From assembly GCF_000739435.1 (NCBI RefSeq), contig NZ_CP009159.1, positions 1,178,001 through 1,242,000 of the forward strand: DNA of 64,000 bases. The letters are read 5' to 3'. This stretch comes from Actinobacillus suis ATCC 33415 (GTDB taxonomy: Bacteria; Pseudomonadota; Gammaproteobacteria; Enterobacterales; Pasteurellaceae). Below, piece by piece: positions 38,280 to 46,465 of this stretch; the stretch's first letter is position 1; each line of letters begins with the position of its first letter. Below the pieces are notes generated by a model. It was given only the letters and a program-made list of their open reading frames with translations, was not told where the DNA came from and searched no databases. The position numbers were made by a program, and so were the translations under genes.

Positions 38280-39248
38280 CTATCCCCAAATTGCCTCTCT
38301 TTCAATATCCCAAATATCCGTTCCAAATTTACGAATCCACCAAGTCAGCATTTCATTGTCGGGAACAGTGGCTTGGATTCGGTAAAACGCTTCAGTTTCT
38401 TCTAAAATTTGCTGATCTTTTGAAAGCGGTGTTTCAGTTAAATGAAAACCTGCCGAATGAGAAATAGAGAAAGTCAGCTTGACCATACTACCGTCACCAA
38501 AACCGAAATTCCCCTGCTCTTGATAGTGTTTAAGATTAAAATCTTTCGGATATTCAAAACTGAAAGTCGAAACTGCTGCTTTTTTAATACGATGTAAGGC
38601 AAGATGACGATAATTTTCAAACCCCTCATATTGCACAACTAAATACATTGCACCACCTTGTTGAACCAAAGCAAGCGGCATCACTTGCGCTTTATTTTTC
38701 TTACCGTGCTGATTTTGATATTCAACATTCAATAATTTATTTTCAAATAATGCCGAACTGACTGCTTCAAAAATATCAGGAGAAACTTTCGCAGGAAGCA
38801 ATGGCTGGCTGGTCGGTACGCTGCTAACTTTATCCAACCATTTATATTCAAGCGTTTCTTTACCAAATTGTTTTTGATAACGTGCTTCATCAAAAAACGG
38901 TTTGAGGGATTTCATTAAATTCGCCGGCAACAGATTCTTTAAATGTTCCTCAGCCAACATTAATAATAAAGATTCGTGAGCAGTTAACGTAGAAATTGCC
39001 AGTCCTTTCGCTTGTTCTTTCCAACGATAAGCATGCTGAATATCACGATCATCTTTTTCAATATCAAAATGTGCACATAAAATATTTAATGTTCTCTGTA
39101 CGGTACGAATATCTTTATCGAAACCGAGTTCTTCTAATTGGGAATGTAATTGCTTTGCAGTAATGTAACGCCCTTTTCCCTTTGGAATACGACGTAAGAT
39201 TTCCAATTGGAAAAGAGTATTATGAATATTTTGGGGACGTTTAGGCAT
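38280..39248 (-). CDS. WYL-domain transcriptional regulator
   Basis: 322 residues: N-terminal winged helix (residues 8-75, ITAKQLHSQLEELGFDKDIR ...TVQRTLNILC), a central WYL-type beta domain (about 150-225, KLLNVEYQNQHGK, MYLVVQYEG, LHRIKKA) and a C-terminal WCX-like extension. This layout is that of BrxR/CapW-type regulators of defence islands, which bind palindromic operators as dimers and may sense a ligand through the WYL pocket. RBS AAGGAA. It is the only recognisable transcription factor of this kind in the island and so the candidate reader of operators 1-5. Confidence 0.88.
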   Translation of the reverse strand: MPKRPQNIHNTLFQLEILRRIPKGKGRYITAKQLHSQLEELGFDKDIRTVQRTLNILCAHFDIEKDDRDIQHAYRWKEQAKGLAISTLTAHESLLLMLAEEHLKNLLPANLMKSLKPFFDEARYQKQFGKETLEYKWLDKVSSVPTSQPLLPAKVSPDIFEAVSSALFENKLLNVEYQNQHGKKNKAQVMPLALVQQGGAMYLVVQYEGFENYRHLALHRIKKAAVSTFSFEYPKDFNLKHYQEQGNFGFGDGSMVKLTFSISHSAGFHLTETPLSKDQQILEETEAFYRIQATVPDNEMLTWWIRKFGTDIWDIEREAIWG

Positions 39249-39287
39249 AAGTTATTCCTTGATTTTTTTATTTATTATAGCAATAGC

Positions 39288-39325
39288 AGGCGGTTAAAAT
39301 TGAGCAATTTTTTGCAAAAATCCCC
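39288..39325. repeat. Uptake-signal-type element at right edge of accessory island
   Basis: AGGCGGTTAAAATTGAGC then AATTTTTTGCAAAAATCCCC, similar to 28342-28377 in the same orientation. It pairs with TGACCGCTTG at 39333 as a weak hairpin. Confidence 0.6.
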
Positions 39326-39381
39326 AAAAAAATGACCGCTTGCGCTATAATTCTCGGTCAATTTTAAAAGAGGGAAAAATA

Positions 39382-40480
39382 ATGTTTGAACTGAATCCAA
39401 TTAAAACTCAATTAGCCGATTTAACTGAGCGTACCAACGTACTTCGGGGGTATCTTTGACTTTGATGCCAAAGTCGAACGCTTAGAAGAAGTCAATGCTG
39501 AATTAGAACAGCCGGAAATCTGGAATACGCCGGAAAAAGCGCAAGCATTAGGTAAAGAACGCTCTGCATTAGAAATGGTGGTCAATACGATTCGAGCATT
39601 GGATCAAGGTGTGGAAGATGTTGAAGGCTTAATCGAATTAGCCGTAGAGGCGGAAGACGAAGATACGTTTAATGAAGCACAAGCTGAAGCCAACGAATTA
39701 GAAGAAAAATTAGCGAAGCTTGAATTTCAACGTATGTTTAGCGGTCAGCATGATGCGGCGGATTGTTATGTCGATTTACAAGCAGGTTCTGGCGGTACCG
39801 AAGCGCAAGACTGGACGGAAATGTTACTGCGAATGTATTTACGTTGGGCGGAAAGCAAAGGCTTTAAAACCGAATTAATTGAGGTGTCGGACGGTGATGT
39901 TGCCGGTTTAAAATCGGCAACCGTTAAAATTACCGGCGAATATGCGTTCGGTTGGTTACGTACCGAAACCGGTATTCACCGTTTAGTGCGTAAATCGCCA
40001 TTTGATTCGAATAACCGCCGTCATACTTCGTTTGCTGCTGCCTTCGTTTATCCGGAAATCGATGACGATATTGATATCGAGATCAACCCAGCGGATTTAC
40101 GTATTGATGTGTACCGTGCGTCCGGTGCGGGCGGTCAGCACGTTAATAAAACCGAATCGGCGGTACGTATTACCCATATTCCATCCGGTATTGTGGTGCA
40201 ATGTCAGAACGGCCGTTCGCAACACCAAAACAAAGATCAATGTATGAAGCAGCTTAAAGCGAAATTATACGAGATGGAAATGATGAAGAAGAATGCGGAA
40301 AAACAAGCGATGGAAGAAAGTAAATCAGATATCGGTTGGGGCAGCCAAATTCGTTCATACGTATTAGATGATTCACGTATTAAAGATTTACGTACCGGTG
40401 TTGAAAACCGCAATACTCAAGCGGTGCTTGACGGTGATTTAGATAAATTTATTGAAGCCAGCCTTAAAGCAGGGCTTTAA
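39382..40480 (+). CDS. prfB: Peptide chain release factor 2 (programmed +1 frameshift)
   Basis: Recognises UAA and UGA and triggers peptide release. The frame starts at ATG 39382 ([20 protein letters not shown]) and meets an in-frame TGA at codon 26 (39457-39459). After a +1 shift at CTT-TGA-C the frame continues as [12 protein letters not shown] to the stop, giving 365 residues, the E. coli length. The GGQ motif ([12 protein letters not shown]) and the SPF anticodon-reading motif ([12 protein letters not shown]) are present. A frame called only from 39575 would be truncated. lysS, its E. coli neighbour, does not follow. Confidence 0.97.
39445..39460 (+). promoter_or_regulatory. RF2 autoregulatory frameshift signal
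   Basis: CGGGGGTATCTTTGAC: a Shine-Dalgarno-like GGGGG three bases before the CTT slippery codon and UGA-C stop. Low RF2 favours the shift, so RF2 controls its own synthesis. The E. coli signal has A in place of the first C. Confidence 0.95.
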
Positions 40481-40482
40481 TG

Positions 40483-40531
40483 ACAAGCGGTTGAATTTGT
40501 AAAAATTTCTACAAATTTGACCGCTTGTTTG
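40483..40531. repeat. Inverted uptake-signal repeat after prfB
   Basis: ACAAGCGGTTGAATTTGTA and an inverted copy ending TTGACCGCTTGT lie between prfB and the AEC carrier; a terminator-like hairpin. Confidence 0.6.
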
Positions 40532-40549
40532 TTTTTACGAGGAATATCC

Positions 40550-41524
40550 ATGTTCTTAGAAGCCCTTCAATTCAGTATTAGCACGACCTTGCCGACCATT
40601 TTATTAATGTTTGCCGGTATATTGTTGCGCCGCAAAAAATATATTGATGACCATTTCTGCAATATGGCATCGAAAAGCCTGTTTAATTTTGCAATTCCTA
40701 CCTTGCTCTTTTTAAATATGCAAAAAGGCGAGCTGAATTATGCTGCGAATATTCCGCTGATTCTGACCGCGATTATCGGCACGCTGACAATCTACCTTAT
40801 TGCCGAATGGTGGGCAGGGAAATATATTGCAGACAAGCCATTTCGTGCTGTTTTCACTCAAGGAACGTTTCGTAGCAACATTGCTATCCTTGGTTTGGCA
40901 CTCATTATGAATGCCTATGGTAATGCGGCAATGACAGCTGCTTCGATTTACGTTGCGGTATCTGTAATTTTATTCAATACGTTAGCGGTTATCACACTAA
41001 CTAAGGCATTTAATGACGGCAAACCTAAGCTCTGCAAATTATTTATTTCCATTTTGAAAAATCCGTTGATTATTGGTTTGGTACTTGGGCTTATCTTCAA
41101 TGAACTCAAATTGGAATTACCGACGCCGTTACTGAAAACTGGGCAAGCTATTGGCGGACTAACGCTGCCATTGGCGCTTATTTGTACCGGCGCAAGTATT
41201 GATTTTAAACAGCTACGCAAATTTAAAAAGGGCGAAGGTAGTACAACTAACCGTTTAGTTTTGCTTTCTGCGAGCATTCGCTTATTTGCCGCCCCTGTTT
41301 TCCTATTTAGTTTAGGTAAATGGGTTTTCGACTTATCACCAATGGAGCTCGGTATCGTCTTTCTTAGCACCTCAGCACCGACTGCCGCCGCCACTTATGC
41401 AATGATTCGTAATTATGGCGGTGATGCTGTTTCTACGGCTAATTTAATTGGTATTACAACAGTCGGTTCAATGTTTACTTCTAGTTTGGGTTTGCTGATC
41501 TTACGCCAACTTGGCTGGGTGTAA
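40550..41524 (+). CDS. AEC family transporter (second copy)
   Basis: 324 residues from ATG 40550 (RBS ACGAGGAA); an upstream frame from 40517 covers the preceding repeat and is rejected. About ten hydrophobic segments; family segments include SLFNFAIPTLLFLNMQ, FRSNIAILGLALIMNAYG and LSTSAPTAAATYAM. Related to but clearly different from the carrier at 8323. The substrate is unknown. Confidence 0.85.
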   Translation: MFLEALQFSISTTLPTILLMFAGILLRRKKYIDDHFCNMASKSLFNFAIPTLLFLNMQKGELNYAANIPLILTAIIGTLTIYLIAEWWAGKYIADKPFRAVFTQGTFRSNIAILGLALIMNAYGNAAMTAASIYVAVSVILFNTLAVITLTKAFNDGKPKLCKLFISILKNPLIIGLVLGLIFNELKLELPTPLLKTGQAIGGLTLPLALICTGASIDFKQLRKFKKGEGSTTNRLVLLSASIRLFAAPVFLFSLGKWVFDLSPMELGIVFLSTSAPTAAATYAMIRNYGGDAVSTANLIGITTVGSMFTSSLGLLILRQLGWV

Positions 41525-41540
41525 CTTGTAAAAAAACCAT

Positions 41541-41580
41541 AAAAAATGACCGCTTGCATATCTAACAAGCGGTCATTTTT
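41541..41580. terminator. Bidirectional terminator from uptake-signal pair
   Basis: AAAAAATGACCGCTTG, short loop, CAAGCGGTCATTTTT between convergent genes. Confidence 0.8.
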
Positions 41581-41604
41581 ACTTAAAAAGTTGCCAATAA
41601 AGAA

Positions 41605-42693
41605 TTAATCTTCGCCCCACACTTCTTTAGCAATTTCTTCAACGTGACGTACTTTTGCCCATTGCTGCTCTTCGGTCATCACATTACCTTCTTCAGTTGA
41701 AGCAAAGCCACATTGCGGACTTAAACAAAGTTGCTCAAGCGGTACATATTTCGCTGCTTCGGCAATACGAGCTTTAATCGCTTCTTTGTCTTCTAATTCC
41801 GGGAATTTTGAGCTCACTAAACCTAACACTACACGGCCTTTATTGTTCGCAAAATGTTTTAATGGTTCAAAACCACCTGAACGTTCATCATCATACTCTA
41901 AGAAGTAACCGTCATAATTGGTTTGACCGAATAAGCCGTCAGCGATTGGATCATAAGCACCTTCTAATAAATAAGAAGATTTATAGTTACCACGACAAAC
42001 GTGAGTCGTAATAGTTAGATCTGCCGGTTTGTCCGCTAAAATCGCTTGAATATTCGCAACGGCTTGTGCTTTATCCGCTTCAAAGGTCGGTTGCTGATAA
42101 TTATTGCAGAGTGAGCCCCAATACACGTCATCAATTTGTAAATAACGGCAACCCGCATCATAGAATGCTTTAATTGCGTCTTTATAAGCCTGTTGCACAT
42201 CTTTAGCAAATTCTTCACGGGTTGCGTAGATACCGTGATCCCATTGTGCCGGATACATTAATTGATTCGGACTTGGAATCGTGAATTTCGCTACCGCTCT
42301 GCCTGCCACAATCGCATTGAATTTTTTGAAATGTGCAAGGAATGGATGGTTTGGGTTCCAAGATACTTTTCCACAACAGCGAGTGTTGTAAGGACGCACT
42401 TCTACACCTTTGAATGCATAAGCTTTTTCAGGTACATAACCTTCGATTCCGTTCAAGTTTTCTAAGAAATCGATGTGCCACCAAGAACGATGGAATTCAC
42501 CGTCTGTTACCACTTGAATGCCTGCATCTAATTGTGCTTGTACTAATTTTTTTACTTCTTCTTCAACAATCGCATCACGTGCTTCAAGAGAAATTGTGTC
42601 AGCTTTGTAATCTGCATGCGCTTTTTTCCAAGCGTCTGTTCTTAAATATGAACCCACTGTGTCCGCATGAAAAGGTAATGTTGTATTTGCCAT
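41605..42693 (-). CDS. MetE-like cobalamin-independent methyltransferase (C-terminal domain form)
   Basis: 362 residues, about half the length of full MetE and equivalent to its catalytic C-terminal barrel, like the YxjG/YxjH group. Zn-ligand segments are THVCRGNY (His-x-Cys), a Glu in YFLEYDDE and the last Cys in LSPQCGFAST. It probably transfers a methyl group to homocysteine or a related thiol; the donor is uncertain without the N-terminal half. ATG 42693 has RBS GGAG. The 110-bp leader holds MetR-type palindromes. Confidence 0.85.
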   Translation of the reverse strand: MANTTLPFHADTVGSYLRTDAWKKAHADYKADTISLEARDAIVEEEVKKLVQAQLDAGIQVVTDGEFHRSWWHIDFLENLNGIEGYVPEKAYAFKGVEVRPYNTRCCGKVSWNPNHPFLAHFKKFNAIVAGRAVAKFTIPSPNQLMYPAQWDHGIYATREEFAKDVQQAYKDAIKAFYDAGCRYLQIDDVYWGSLCNNYQQPTFEADKAQAVANIQAILADKPADLTITTHVCRGNYKSSYLLEGAYDPIADGLFGQTNYDGYFLEYDDERSGGFEPLKHFANNKGRVVLGLVSSKFPELEDKEAIKARIAEAAKYVPLEQLCLSPQCGFASTEEGNVMTEEQQWAKVRHVEEIAKEVWGED

Positions 42694-42740
42694 GTTTTAC
42701 TCCGTATATTCTTATTTGTTATCACTGAGATTAATTTAAG

Positions 42741-42823
42741 TGAAATTTCATTTCAGAACAAGCCCAGTTGATGCTTTTCTCAGATGAAAGTTATCTTCAC
42801 TCATTATGAATAAAATTCATAAT
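42741..42823. promoter_or_regulatory. Three TGAA-Nn-TTCA palindromes, candidate MetR sites
   Basis: TGAATAAAATTCA (42807-42819) fits the MetR consensus TGAANNWNNTTCA exactly and sits in a longer palindrome, ATTATGAAT-AAA-ATTCATAAT. Two others, at 42741-42755 and 42785-42799, have 7-base spacers. They lie 48-130 bp before the MetE-like start. Confidence 0.5.
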
Positions 42824-43467
42824 CACTTAACGCCATATTGCTCACGATATGCCTTCATTGCAGCTAAATATGGTGTATATTGCTCTGATTTCTCAATAAA
42901 TGACAGTAAATCATCAAAATCGACAATCGAAAAAACTTGGCAACCGTAATCACGTTCAACTTCTTGAATCGCAGAAAGTTCACCTTTGCCCTTTTCCTTA
43001 CGGTTTAACGCAATCAATACACCGGCTAACTCCGCTTGGTTTGCATTAATGATTTCCATCGACTCACGAATTGCCGTGCCAGCGGTAATTACATCATCCA
43101 CCAATAAAATACGCCCTTTTAAAGATGAGCCGATAAGATTACCGCCCTCACCATGATCTTTCGCTTCTTTACGATTAAAACAGCAAGGCTTATCCACATC
43201 AAATTGATTTACTAACGCAACTGCAACTGTAGTCGCAATCGGGATACCTTTATAAGCCGGCCCGAAAAGTACATCAAAATTTAGACCGCTTGCTTGGATC
43301 GCTTGCGCATAAAACTCGCCGAGTTTGGCAAGATCTCTGCCGGTATTGAATAAACCTGCATTAAAAAAGTAAGGGCTTTTTCTGCCGGATTTCAAGGTAA
43401 ATTCACCGAATTTTAAAACATTACGGCTTAATGCAAATTCAATAAAATCGTGTTTATATTGTTCCAT
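42823..43467 (-). CDS. pyrE: Orotate phosphoribosyltransferase
   Basis: Makes orotidine 5'-phosphate from orotate and PRPP in pyrimidine synthesis. 214 residues; PRPP motif [16 protein letters not shown], plus [16 protein letters not shown] and [15 protein letters not shown]. The gene stands alone, without rph. Confidence 0.96.
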   Translation of the reverse strand: MEQYKHDFIEFALSRNVLKFGEFTLKSGRKSPYFFNAGLFNTGRDLAKLGEFYAQAIQASGLNFDVLFGPAYKGIPIATTVAVALVNQFDVDKPCCFNRKEAKDHGEGGNLIGSSLKGRILLVDDVITAGTAIRESMEIINANQAELAGVLIALNRKEKGKGELSAIQEVERDYGCQVFSIVDFDDLLSFIEKSEQYTPYLAAMKAYREQYGVK

Positions 43468-43512
43468 GTTTATCCTCTATAAGCGGTTATTTTTACTAAA
43501 AAAATTGCAAAA

Positions 43513-43546
43513 AAATCCCCTAACCTAATAAAAGGCTAGGGGAAAA
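43513..43546 (-). terminator. Terminator after rlmJ
   Basis: On the minus strand CCCCTAGCC, loop, GGTTAGGGG then ATTTTTTT, directly after the rlmJ stop. Confidence 0.75.
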
Positions 43547-43548
43547 GA

Positions 43549-44391
43549 TTATTCAGGAGTAATCCATTCAACAGACCAACTACCCGTACCCTCCGGCACA
43601 AGCACTTCCGTTAAATAAGGTAGAATTTTTTTCATCTGACTTTCTAATTGCCACGGCGGATTAATCACTATCATACCGCTTGCCGTCATACCTCGTTGAT
43701 CCGAATCCGGACGCACCGCCAATTCAATTTGTAAAATTTTGCGGATACCGGTATCAGCTAAACCACGCACAATACGTTTAGTATGCTGACGTAACACCAC
43801 CGGATACCAAATCGCATAAATCCCCGTAGCAAAACGTTTATAGCCTTCCTCAATTGCTTTCACCACCAACTCATAATCTTCTTTTAATTCATACGGCGGA
43901 TCGATTAAGACAAATCCACGACGTTCTTTCGGCGGTAATGCGGATTTTAATTGCTGAAAACCGTTTTCACGCTTAGTCACCACATTCGCTTTCTTGGCAA
44001 ATTCTTGACGTAATAATGGAAAATCATTCGGATGTAGCTCGGTTAAAATTGCACGATCTTGTGGGCGTAACTGATTAACCGCCAACAAAGGAGAACCTGC
44101 GTAATAACGTAACTTATCGCCTTTATTAATTTTTTTCAGTTCGTTAATGTATAGCGTTACTTCTTCCGGTAAATCTGTACGTTCCCATAAACGGGCTACA
44201 CCTTCTAAGTACTCTCCGGTTTTCTCCGACTCTGCACTCAATAAACTATAACGCCCAACACCGGAATGAGTATCAAGATAAAGAAAGCCTTTATCTTTCT
44301 GTTTTAATGATTGTAAAATCAAAAGTTGAACAATATGTTTCACAACATCGGCGTGGTTACCCGCGTGGAAGCTATGGCGATAACTAAGCAT
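43549..44391 (-). CDS. rlmJ: 23S rRNA m6A2030 methyltransferase RlmJ
   Basis: Methylates A2030 of 23S rRNA. 280 residues from ATG 44391, identical in length to the E. coli protein; the start MLSYRHSFHAGNHADVVKH is the family N-terminus, so the upstream six codons are rejected. SAM/catalytic motif DPPYELK appears as VLIDPPYELKEDY, with YLDTHSGVGRYSL earlier. Confidence 0.95.
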   Translation of the reverse strand: MLSYRHSFHAGNHADVVKHIVQLLILQSLKQKDKGFLYLDTHSGVGRYSLLSAESEKTGEYLEGVARLWERTDLPEEVTLYINELKKINKGDKLRYYAGSPLLAVNQLRPQDRAILTELHPNDFPLLRQEFAKKANVVTKRENGFQQLKSALPPKERRGFVLIDPPYELKEDYELVVKAIEEGYKRFATGIYAIWYPVVLRQHTKRIVRGLADTGIRKILQIELAVRPDSDQRGMTASGMIVINPPWQLESQMKKILPYLTEVLVPEGTGSWSVEWITPE

Positions 44392-44588
44392 AATTCTCTC
44401 TTTTTTCAATAAGTTAATTCGTTAATTTTAACACGGAATAGCATAGAAAACACAGAAATGTAACACAATTTGAGATTACGTTGCGTAATGTTTTATGTGA
44501 AAACAATATTTTCATGAACGATTGTTCAGTAATTTTTTCATGCTTCCACTTCATCACGCTTAACACCAGAATAAACATAAGGCAGAAT

Positions 44589-45140
44589 ATGAATCTTACT
44601 ATTCAAAACGGAAAATTAATTCACCAACGACAAGTTCCATCCACACATTTTAATCAACGACCTCAAGAAAATGATATTTCATTATTAGTTATTCATTATA
44701 TTAGCCTCCCCCCAGAAGAATTTGGTGGAAATTTTATCGACCAATTTTTTCAAGGAAATCTAGATCCGACCATTCATCCTTATTTTGAAGAAATAAAAGA
44801 TTTACGTGTTTCTGCGCATTGTTTAATTAATCGCAAGGGAGAAATTACCCAATATGTGAATTTTAATGATATGGCATGGCATGCTGGATTATCCGAATTT
44901 AACGGGCGAGATAAATGCAATGAATATTCGATAGGTATCGAATTAGAAGGGAGTAACAACCAGCCTTTTACAGAACAGCAGTATCAATCACTCGCAGCGC
45001 TAACCAAGGAAATTATGGCGGCGTATCCGGCTATTACACCTGAGCGTATTGTCGGCCATAATGACGTTTCTCCCGGTAGAAAAATCGACCCTGGTCAATA
45101 TTTCAATTGGGAATATTATATAACATTAATAACTAAATAA
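44589..45140 (+). CDS. ampD: N-acetyl-anhydromuramyl-L-alanine amidase AmpD
   Basis: Cytoplasmic Zn amidase removing the stem peptide from anhydro-muropeptides during wall recycling. 183 residues from ATG 44589; Zn ligands are seen in LVIHYISLP (His) and VGHNDVSPGRKIDPG (His and Asp). An upstream frame from 44481 adds a non-family N-terminus and is rejected. In other bacteria loss of AmpD derepresses AmpC-type beta-lactamase; no ampR/ampC is in the window. Confidence 0.93.
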   Translation: MNLTIQNGKLIHQRQVPSTHFNQRPQENDISLLVIHYISLPPEEFGGNFIDQFFQGNLDPTIHPYFEEIKDLRVSAHCLINRKGEITQYVNFNDMAWHAGLSEFNGRDKCNEYSIGIELEGSNNQPFTEQQYQSLAALTKEIMAAYPAITPERIVGHNDVSPGRKIDPGQYFNWEYYITLITK

Positions 45141-45211
45141 AATTTATAATATATTTTTAATATAAAGTTGAAATATTTTAATAATTATTTATTAATAACA
45201 AAATTCAAAAT

Positions 45212-45323
45212 AAAAAAAGGGCTAGGTGATTAGCCTAGCCAATAAGATAATATAATGAATAAAATTTTCTTAGTTATTTAACGACTGTCCCCTCTGCAAT
45301 TATGTGGTATTGCCGAAGTTACG
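45212..45323 (-). ncRNA. Candidate small RNA unit B, related to unit A
   Basis: Minus strand: -35 TTGTAA (45357-45352), 16-bp spacer, -10 TAGAAT (45335-45330), then about 110 nt ending GGCTAGG-loop-CCTAGCC and TTTTTTT (45240-45212). It shares with unit A an ungapped stretch of about 33 bases including AGAAAATTTTATTCATT, and the GGCTAG start of the terminator. The 5' portions differ. Confidence 0.42.
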
Positions 45324-45520
45324 AAATATATTCTATTCTAAATAAAATAAATTACAAGCTATTTTTAAATGAAAGATAAATTATTTTTCATCTTTCGTTT
45401 CAAAACTTATTTTTTAAACAAAATGTATAATTGAACTATGTTCAGTTTAAGAATCTTTTCTTACACTCCTATATTAAAAAATAAAAACATACACTAATTT
45501 AATATTCAGCATTAAAAGCA

Positions 45521-45626
45521 AAAAAAAGCTAGTTCCGAAGAACTAGCCAATATTAGGAATGAATAAAATTTTCTAAGCCATCTGATGACAGCCTGTTTCA
45601 TGACAAGGGCTAACTTGCCTAAAACA
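45521..45626 (-). ncRNA. Candidate small RNA unit A
   Basis: Minus strand: -35 TTTACT (45660-45655), 17-bp spacer, -10 TATTAT (45637-45632), then about 100 nt ending in GCTAGTTC-TTCG-GAACTAGC and TTTTTTT (45547-45521). The UUCG tetraloop hairpin with U7 is an excellent rho-independent terminator. The block AGAAAATTTTATTCATT before it recurs in unit B. A 29-codon frame (from ATG 45601) runs through the terminator and has no ribosome site, so an RNA is more likely. Confidence 0.45.
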
Positions 45627-45681
45627 GTTACATAATAACGTTAATTTACACTAAAGTAAAGTTATTTAAACAAAAATTTAC

Positions 45682-46350
45682 TTAAAAATCAGCTAACGCA
45701 CTAAAGGTCATCACTTCACCGCTAATCGGGTGCGTAATAGTTAAGCTTTCTGCGTGTAAACACAATCTAGGTGCTAAACTTTTAGCTAATGGATTAGCAT
45801 AAAATTTATCACCGAGAATCGGATGTCCTAACGCAAGCGAATGCACTCTTAGCTGATGTGAACGACCGGTAATCGGGGTAAGCTTCACTCGAGTGGTATT
45901 ATTCGGTAAATGTGCCAATACTTCATAATGCGTAATCGCCTTTTTACCTCGTTCATAGCAAATTTTCTGACGAGGACGATTTTCCCAGTCACAAATCAGT
46001 GGAAAATTCATTTCACCGGTATCACCGACCTTTTCGCCTAATTTGCCCCAAAGCAAAGCGATATAATGCTTTTTCGGTTCCCTGTCACGAAACTGACGCT
46101 TCAACTCTTTTTCCGCCGCTTTGCTGAGTGCAAATAACAGAATGCCGCTGGTTGCCATATCCAAACGGTGTGCCGGTTCGGTAAAACCGTATTTCTGCTG
46201 CACACGTGTCATTGCACTGTCATAATACTCAGGGCGATTGCCCGGTACTGAAAGCAACCCACTCGGTTTATTAATCACTAAAATATGATTATCACGATAA
46301 ACTTCCGTTAAAAACGGTTCAAGTGGGGGATGATATTCAATTAATGCCAT
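45682..46350 (-). CDS. rluA: Pseudouridine synthase RluA
   Basis: Makes pseudouridine at 23S rRNA 746 and tRNA position 32. 222 residues from ATG 46350 (MALIEYHPPLEPFLTEVY); catalytic Asp in HRLDMATSGILLF, also VINKPSGLLSVPG, PLICDWENRPRQKICYE and GRSHQLRVHSLALGHPILG. Lies downstream of rapA as in E. coli, which supports the assignment. Confidence 0.94.
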   Translation of the reverse strand: MALIEYHPPLEPFLTEVYRDNHILVINKPSGLLSVPGNRPEYYDSAMTRVQQKYGFTEPAHRLDMATSGILLFALSKAAEKELKRQFRDREPKKHYIALLWGKLGEKVGDTGEMNFPLICDWENRPRQKICYERGKKAITHYEVLAHLPNNTTRVKLTPITGRSHQLRVHSLALGHPILGDKFYANPLAKSLAPRLCLHAESLTITHPISGEVMTFSALADF

Positions 46351-46465
46351 TTTTCTTACCATAAAAAACACGGAATGGACGAATACAAGAAACAAGCGGT
46401 GAATTTTGAACTTTTTTCTGCAAATTCACGCTTATCGTATTTCCGTCTATTCCGTGATAAATACT

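Larger units (their letters stand above)
45141..45681. other. Gene-free AT-rich interval holding two sRNA-like units
   Basis: No protein gene is supported in these 541 bases. Two minus-strand terminators with upstream promoter-like hexamers define two possible short transcripts, described separately. Confidence 0.6.

Noticed and set aside
39575..40480. N-terminally truncated prfB
   Set aside because: The upstream 25 codons and the CGGGGGTATCTTTGAC frameshift site restore the normal 365-residue RF2.
45512..45601. 29-codon ORF on the minus strand (MKQAVIRWLRKFYSF...)
   Set aside because: No ribosome site; it reads through the terminator hairpin, and the equivalent frame in the related unit B has a stop. 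Treated as RNA.
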